DNA of 16,353 nucleotides from Immundisolibacter sp. (GTDB lineage: Bacteria > Pseudomonadota > Gammaproteobacteria > Immundisolibacterales > Immundisolibacteraceae), in the NCBI RefSeq assembly GCF_041601295.1, contig NZ_JBFIII010000072.1, positions 1 through 16,353 of the forward strand, given 5' to 3'. This document shows, in pieces, positions 13,413 through 16,353 of this stretch. Below the pieces are notes generated by a model. It made no database searches. It saw only the letters and a program-made list of their open reading frames with translations, and was not told where the DNA came from. Within the stretch, counting starts at the first letter, position 1; the number at the start of each line of letters is the position of its first letter. Both the position numbers and the translations under genes were made by a program.

Positions 13413-14240
13413 TTATTTGGCGCTGCGCCGGCGCACGATCTGACTGGTCGTGCGTTTGTTCTTGCGGGTCTTGTGACCCTTGGTCGGCACACCCCAGGGG
13501 GTGACCGGATGGCGGCCACCCGAGGTGCGGCCCTCGCCGCCACCGTGTGGGTGATCGACCGGATTCATGGCGACGCCGCGTACCGTCGGACGCACGCCAC
13601 GCCAACGCGCGGCGCCTGCCTTGCCGAGCGAGCGCAGCGAATGCTCGGCATTGCCAACTTCACCCAGCGTGGCCCGGCAATTGGCCGCCACGCGGCGAAT
13701 CTCGCCCGATTTCAGACGTAGCGTGACCTGATCGCCCTCACGCGCCAGGAACTGCACCGAGGTACCGGCGCTGCGCGCAATCTGGGCGCCCTTGCCCGCC
13801 TTGAGTTCCACGCAATGCACTGTGCTACCGACCGGAACGCTGCTCAACGGCAAGGTATTACCCGGTTCGATGGGTGCCTGTGGCCCGGACATCAGCCGAT
13901 TGCCAGCGACCACGCCTTTGGGCGCGATGATGTAACGCCGTTCACCGTCGGCGTAGAGCAACAGGGCCAGGTGGGCGCTGCGATTGGGGTCGTACTCCAG
14001 GCGCTCGACACGGGCCGGAATGCCGTCCTTGTCGCGCCGGAAGTCAATCACCCGGTAATTCTGCTTGTGGCCTCCGCCCTGGTGCCGGGTGGTGATACGA
14101 CCAGTGTTATTACGTCCGCCGGTACGCTGCTTGGCAACCACCAGCGGCGCATACGGAGCACCCTTGTGCAGGCCTTCGGTCACCACGCTCACCACGAAGC
14201 GGCGGCCCGGGGAAGTCGGCTTTTTCTTGACTAATGCCAT
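13413..14240 (-). CDS. rplB: 50S ribosomal protein L2
   Basis: 275 residues (E. coli 273). The OB-fold part contains GRNNTGRITTRHQGGGHKQN (43-62) and VIDFRRDKDGIPARV. The C-terminal part has RGVAMNPVDHPHGGGEGRTS, with His230 equivalent to E. coli His229, which is important for peptidyl-transferase activity. L2 is the most conserved large-subunit protein and bridges the subunits. It lies 30 bases after rplW. Confidence 0.98.
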   Translation of the reverse strand: MALVKKKPTSPGRRFVVSVVTEGLHKGAPYAPLVVAKQRTGGRNNTGRITTRHQGGGHKQNYRVIDFRRDKDGIPARVERLEYDPNRSAHLALLLYADGERRYIIAPKGVVAGNRLMSGPQAPIEPGNTLPLSSVPVGSTVHCVELKAGKGAQIARSAGTSVQFLAREGDQVTLRLKSGEIRRVAANCRATLGEVGNAEHSLRSLGKAGAARWRGVRPTVRGVAMNPVDHPHGGGEGRTSGGRHPVTPWGVPTKGHKTRKNKRTTSQIVRRRSAK

Positions 14241-14270
14241 GATACGTTTTCCAGCCTTCCTAAGTCGCCG

Positions 14271-14555
14271 TCAAGCCGCGCCGGTGAAGTCGATGTCGTG
14301 ACCCGGGGCGAGCGTGACGTAGCTCTTCTTCCAATCCTGGCGCCGGCCCTGGCGCTTTGGCTTGCCCTTGACACGCAAGGTGCGCACCGCTTCGACCTTC
14401 ACCGAAAAGGCGTGCTCAACCGCAGCCTTGATTTCATCCTTGCTGGCGTCAAGCGCCACCCGAAACACTATCTGGCGGTGTTTTTCCGCCATCTGCGTGC
14501 TCTTTTCAGAAATGTGCGGCGCACGAATGATGCTGAACAGTCTTGCTTCGTTCAC
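14271..14555 (-). CDS. rplW: 50S ribosomal protein L23
   Basis: 94 residues (E. coli 100). RLFSIIRAPHISEKST at 4-19 and VRTLRVKGKPKRQGRRQDWK are typical, and it ends DIDFTGAA. L23 is the tunnel-exit docking site for trigger factor and SRP. Two GTG codons are possible. The one at 14553-14555 overlaps the rplD stop as GTGA and has GGAG 8 bases upstream. The one at 14562-14564 overlaps that same GGAG and cannot use it, so I start at 14555. Confidence 0.95.
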   Translation of the reverse strand: MNEARLFSIIRAPHISEKSTQMAEKHRQIVFRVALDASKDEIKAAVEHAFSVKVEAVRTLRVKGKPKRQGRRQDWKKSYVTLAPGHDIDFTGAA

Positions 14556-15172
14556 TGCAACCACTCCTGCACTGCACGCACCGCGTCGGGGGTCAACACC
14601 ACGCGCTCGGCCCAGATCAAAGCCAAGGGATTCAGGTCCTGTACTTCACAGGCCTCGACACCCACCAGGTTGCGCGAGGCCAGGGCGAGTTCTGCGCTCA
14701 GCTCGTCGACCACCAGCAACAGATTGCCGGCCGGAATTTCGAGCTCGGCCAGGCGTCCAACAAGTGCCCGCGTCTTGGGAGCTTCCAGTGGGAAACCATC
14801 GACCAGTTGCAGGCGACCCAGCCGCAGCAGTTCCGAGAAAATGCTGCGCATGCCGACGCGATACATCTTCTTGTTGAGCTTTTGCGAGTAGTTCTCGCCG
14901 CCACCCGGGAATATCTTGCCACCACCGCGCCACAGGGGGCTGCGGATACTGCCGGCGCGAGCCCGACCACTGCCCTTTTGCTTCCACGGTTTGCGGCCGC
15001 CACCGCGCACTTCGCTGCGGGTTTTCTGTTTGGCGTCAGCCTGGCGGCCGTTGGCCATGAAAGCCACCACCAACTGATGTACCAAGCCTTCGTTGTACGG
15101 ACGGTCAAACACTTCGTCGGCAAGCGTGACGCTGCTGGCGGTGCCGTCCACTGCGGTCACTGGTAATTCCAT
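14552..15172 (-). CDS. rplD: 50S ribosomal protein L4
   Basis: 206 residues (E. coli 201). The family blocks are NEGLVHQLVVAF, KTRSEVRGGGRKPWKQKGSG with RARAGSIRSPLWRGGG (the tunnel-reaching loop), and LNKKMYRVGMRSIFSELLR. In E. coli L4 also represses the S10 operon through the leader upstream of rpsJ. Here tuf lies 5 bases from rpsJ, so no comparable leader exists. The start is the ATG at 15170-15172, one base after the rplC stop with a G-rich SD. A start three codons upstream would overlap rplC and lacks support. Confidence 0.96.
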   Translation of the reverse strand: MELPVTAVDGTASSVTLADEVFDRPYNEGLVHQLVVAFMANGRQADAKQKTRSEVRGGGRKPWKQKGSGRARAGSIRSPLWRGGGKIFPGGGENYSQKLNKKMYRVGMRSIFSELLRLGRLQLVDGFPLEAPKTRALVGRLAELEIPAGNLLLVVDELSAELALASRNLVGVEACEVQDLNPLALIWAERVVLTPDAVRAVQEWLQ

Positions 15173-15173
15173 C

Positions 15174-15827
15174 TCACGCACCCCCGCGCCGGCCAGTCGC
15201 GGTCGCGCGCACGATCACTTCACCACCTTCAGCGCCCGGTACAGCACCTTTAACCAGCAAAAGACCGCGCTCGACGTCAACCCGGATAACTTCAAGGTTG
15301 CGTTGCGTGCGCTGCACATTGCCCATTTGCCCGGCCATCTTCTTGCCCGGAAACACGCGACCGGGGGTCTGGTTCTGGCCAATGGAACCGGGCGCACGGT
15401 GCGACAGGGAATTGCCGTGCGTAGCGTCACCACCGCGAAAGCCCCAGCGCCGCACGGTGCCCGAAAAGCCCTGGCCACGGGTAACGCCGGTCACGTTCAC
15501 TTTCTGGCCGACTTCGAACTGATCGGCGGTCAGCGTCGTGCCGACCGTGAATTCATCACCTTCGCCTTCTGGCAGACGCAACTCATTCAGGCTACTGCCT
15601 GGCTCAACGCCTGCCTTGGCGTAGTGCCCGGTCAGTGACTTGTTGACCAATGCCACACGCTTGCTGCCACGGGCAACCTGCACTGCGCGATAGCCGTCTA
15701 CCTCGCCACTGCGCACCTGCACCACGCGATTACCGGACACGTCAATCACGGTCACCGGTACGCCGGCGCCGTCTGGCGTGAAAATTCGTGTCATGCCGCA
15801 TTTGCGGCCTACCAAACCAATGGCCAT
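15174..15827 (-). CDS. rplC: 50S ribosomal protein L3
   Basis: 217 residues (E. coli 209). It starts MAIGLVGRKCGMTRIF. The long extension to the peptidyl-transferase centre contains HGNSLSHRAPGSIGQNQTPG, with Gln153 matching the glutamine (150 in E. coli) methylated by PrmB, then GKKMAGQMGN. L3 is an early assembly protein. Its start lies 68 bases after rpsJ, an unusually large gap for this part of the cluster that contains a strong hairpin. AAGGAAA upstream of the ATG serves as SD. Confidence 0.97.
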   Translation of the reverse strand: MAIGLVGRKCGMTRIFTPDGAGVPVTVIDVSGNRVVQVRSGEVDGYRAVQVARGSKRVALVNKSLTGHYAKAGVEPGSSLNELRLPEGEGDEFTVGTTLTADQFEVGQKVNVTGVTRGQGFSGTVRRWGFRGGDATHGNSLSHRAPGSIGQNQTPGRVFPGKKMAGQMGNVQRTQRNLEVIRVDVERGLLLVKGAVPGAEGGEVIVRATATGRRGGA

Positions 15828-15857
15828 GCCTGGTTTCCTTGCCTGTTAGCTAAATCC

Positions 15858-15900
15858 GCTGATTCACCGCGCGAATCACAGCGCGGTGTGCGCCATCAGC
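15858..15900 (-). promoter_or_regulatory. Composite hairpin spanning the rpsJ stop codon, before rplC
   Basis: Plus-strand coordinates: CACCGCGC (15865-15872) and GCGCGGTG (15881-15888) are a perfect 8-base inverted repeat with an 8-base loop. Outside them GCTGAT (15858-15863) pairs perfectly with ATCAGC (15895-15900). The minus-strand mRNA can therefore form a 14-pair two-part stem with a 6:1 internal loop. The outer strand contains the rpsJ stop codon. No T-run follows, so this is not a classic terminator. It may be an attenuation, RNA-processing or translational-coupling element; the function is inferred. Confidence 0.6.
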
Positions 15901-16207
15901 TCAACTTGATATGTACGTCCACGCCAGCGGCGAGGTCGAGGTTCATCAGCGCGTCAACGGTCTTTTCGGTCGGATCGATGATGTCCATCAACCGCTTATG
16001 GGTGCGAATCTCGAACTGATCACGCGAATCCTTGTCCTTGTGCGGCGAGCGCAGCAGGGTGAATCGCTCAATTTTCACCGGCAACGGGATCGGCCCGTGT
16101 ACCCGTGAGCCAGTGCGTTTTGCGGTATTCACGATCTCGCGCGCCGATTTGTCGATCAACTGGTGCGAGAAGGATTTCAAACGAATACGAATCTTTTGGC
16201 CGGCCAT
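15896..16207 (-). CDS. rpsJ: 30S ribosomal protein S10 (transcription factor NusE)
   Basis: 103 residues, the same size as E. coli S10. It has the opening IRIRLKSFSHQLIDKSAREI, the extended loop GSRVHGPIPLPVKIERFTLL, and RTHKRLMDIIDPTEKTVDAL. S10 is in the small-subunit head. As NusE it pairs with NusB in antitermination and with NusG to couple transcription and translation. The ATG is 5 bases after the tuf stop, so it is probably expressed from the str transcript. Its stop codon lies in the outer stem of the hairpin before rplC. Confidence 0.97.
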   Translation of the reverse strand: MAGQKIRIRLKSFSHQLIDKSAREIVNTAKRTGSRVHGPIPLPVKIERFTLLRSPHKDKDSRDQFEIRTHKRLMDIIDPTEKTVDALMNLDLAAGVDVHIKLS

Positions 16208-16212
16208 GACGG

Positions 16213-16353
16213 TTACTCAATCACCTTGACGACGACACCGGCGCCCACGGTACGGCCACCTTCGCGGATCGCAAACCGCAGGCCGTCATCCATCGCAATC
16301 GGCGTGATCAGCGACACCTGCAGGTTCACATTGTCCCCCGGCATCACCATCTC
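16213..16353 (-). CDS. tuf: Elongation factor Tu, C-terminal fragment (cut by window edge)
   Basis: The last 46 codons of EF-Tu and a TAA stop. The visible part covers MVMPGDNVNLQVSLITPIAM and the domain III end, DDGLRFAIREGGRTVGAGVV, closing with VKVIE. EF-Tu delivers aminoacyl-tRNA to the ribosome. Its position directly before rpsJ is the standard str-S10 junction, so rpsL, rpsG and fusA are expected beyond the window. The gene is truncated only by the window edge. Confidence 0.97.
   Translation of the reverse strand, partial: EMVMPGDNVNLQVSLITPIAMDDGLRFAIREGGRTVGAGVVVKVIE

Overview
The window is almost entirely a conserved bacterial ribosomal-protein supercluster read on the minus strand, so transcription runs from right to left. 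It is GC-rich. The RNA polymerase alpha subunit ends in the GMRLENWPP stretch, and SecY, S14 (the 101-residue zinc-free form) and EF-Tu all look proteobacterial. Gammaproteobacteria is the best guess; this rests on remembered family sequences and not on a search.

Layout from the right edge, in transcription order. The 3' end of tuf (EF-Tu) is followed 5 bases later by the complete S10 set: rpsJ, rplC, rplD, rplW, rplB, rpsS, rplV, rpsC, rplP, rpmC, rpsQ. The complete spc set comes next: rplN, rplX, rplE, rpsN, rpsH, rplF, rplR, rpsE, rpmD, rplO, secY, rpmJ. The last block is an alpha set: rpsM, rpsK, rpoA, rplQ. Many genes overlap by 1 or 4 bases or lie within about 40 bases of each other. 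Together they encode 25 ribosomal proteins, the translocon channel SecY and RNA polymerase alpha. The alpha set has no rpsD (protein S4). Its usual slot between rpsK and rpoA holds 179 non-coding bases rich in inverted and direct repeats. The supercluster ends at a clear intrinsic terminator (3187-3215) whose symmetry lets it serve both strands.

Left of the terminator is a convergent plus-strand gene for a DapA-family (dihydrodipicolinate synthase/N-acetylneuraminate lyase) aldolase with an altered substrate loop. Divergent from it is a minus-strand pair: a TerC/YjbE-type membrane protein and a single-domain UspA universal stress protein, 3 bases apart. About 650 bases (136-790) then hold no gene I can support, although they contain two dyad-symmetric sites. 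The left edge is the start of an IS3-type insertion sequence: the first 24 codons of its orfA transposase, pointing out of the window.

I see no previously undescribed multi-gene system. The points most worth a second look are the missing rpsD and the structured gap in its place, a long hairpin that takes in the rpsJ stop codon before rplC, a 14-base-pair hairpin after the aldolase gene, and the modified active-site loop of the aldolase.
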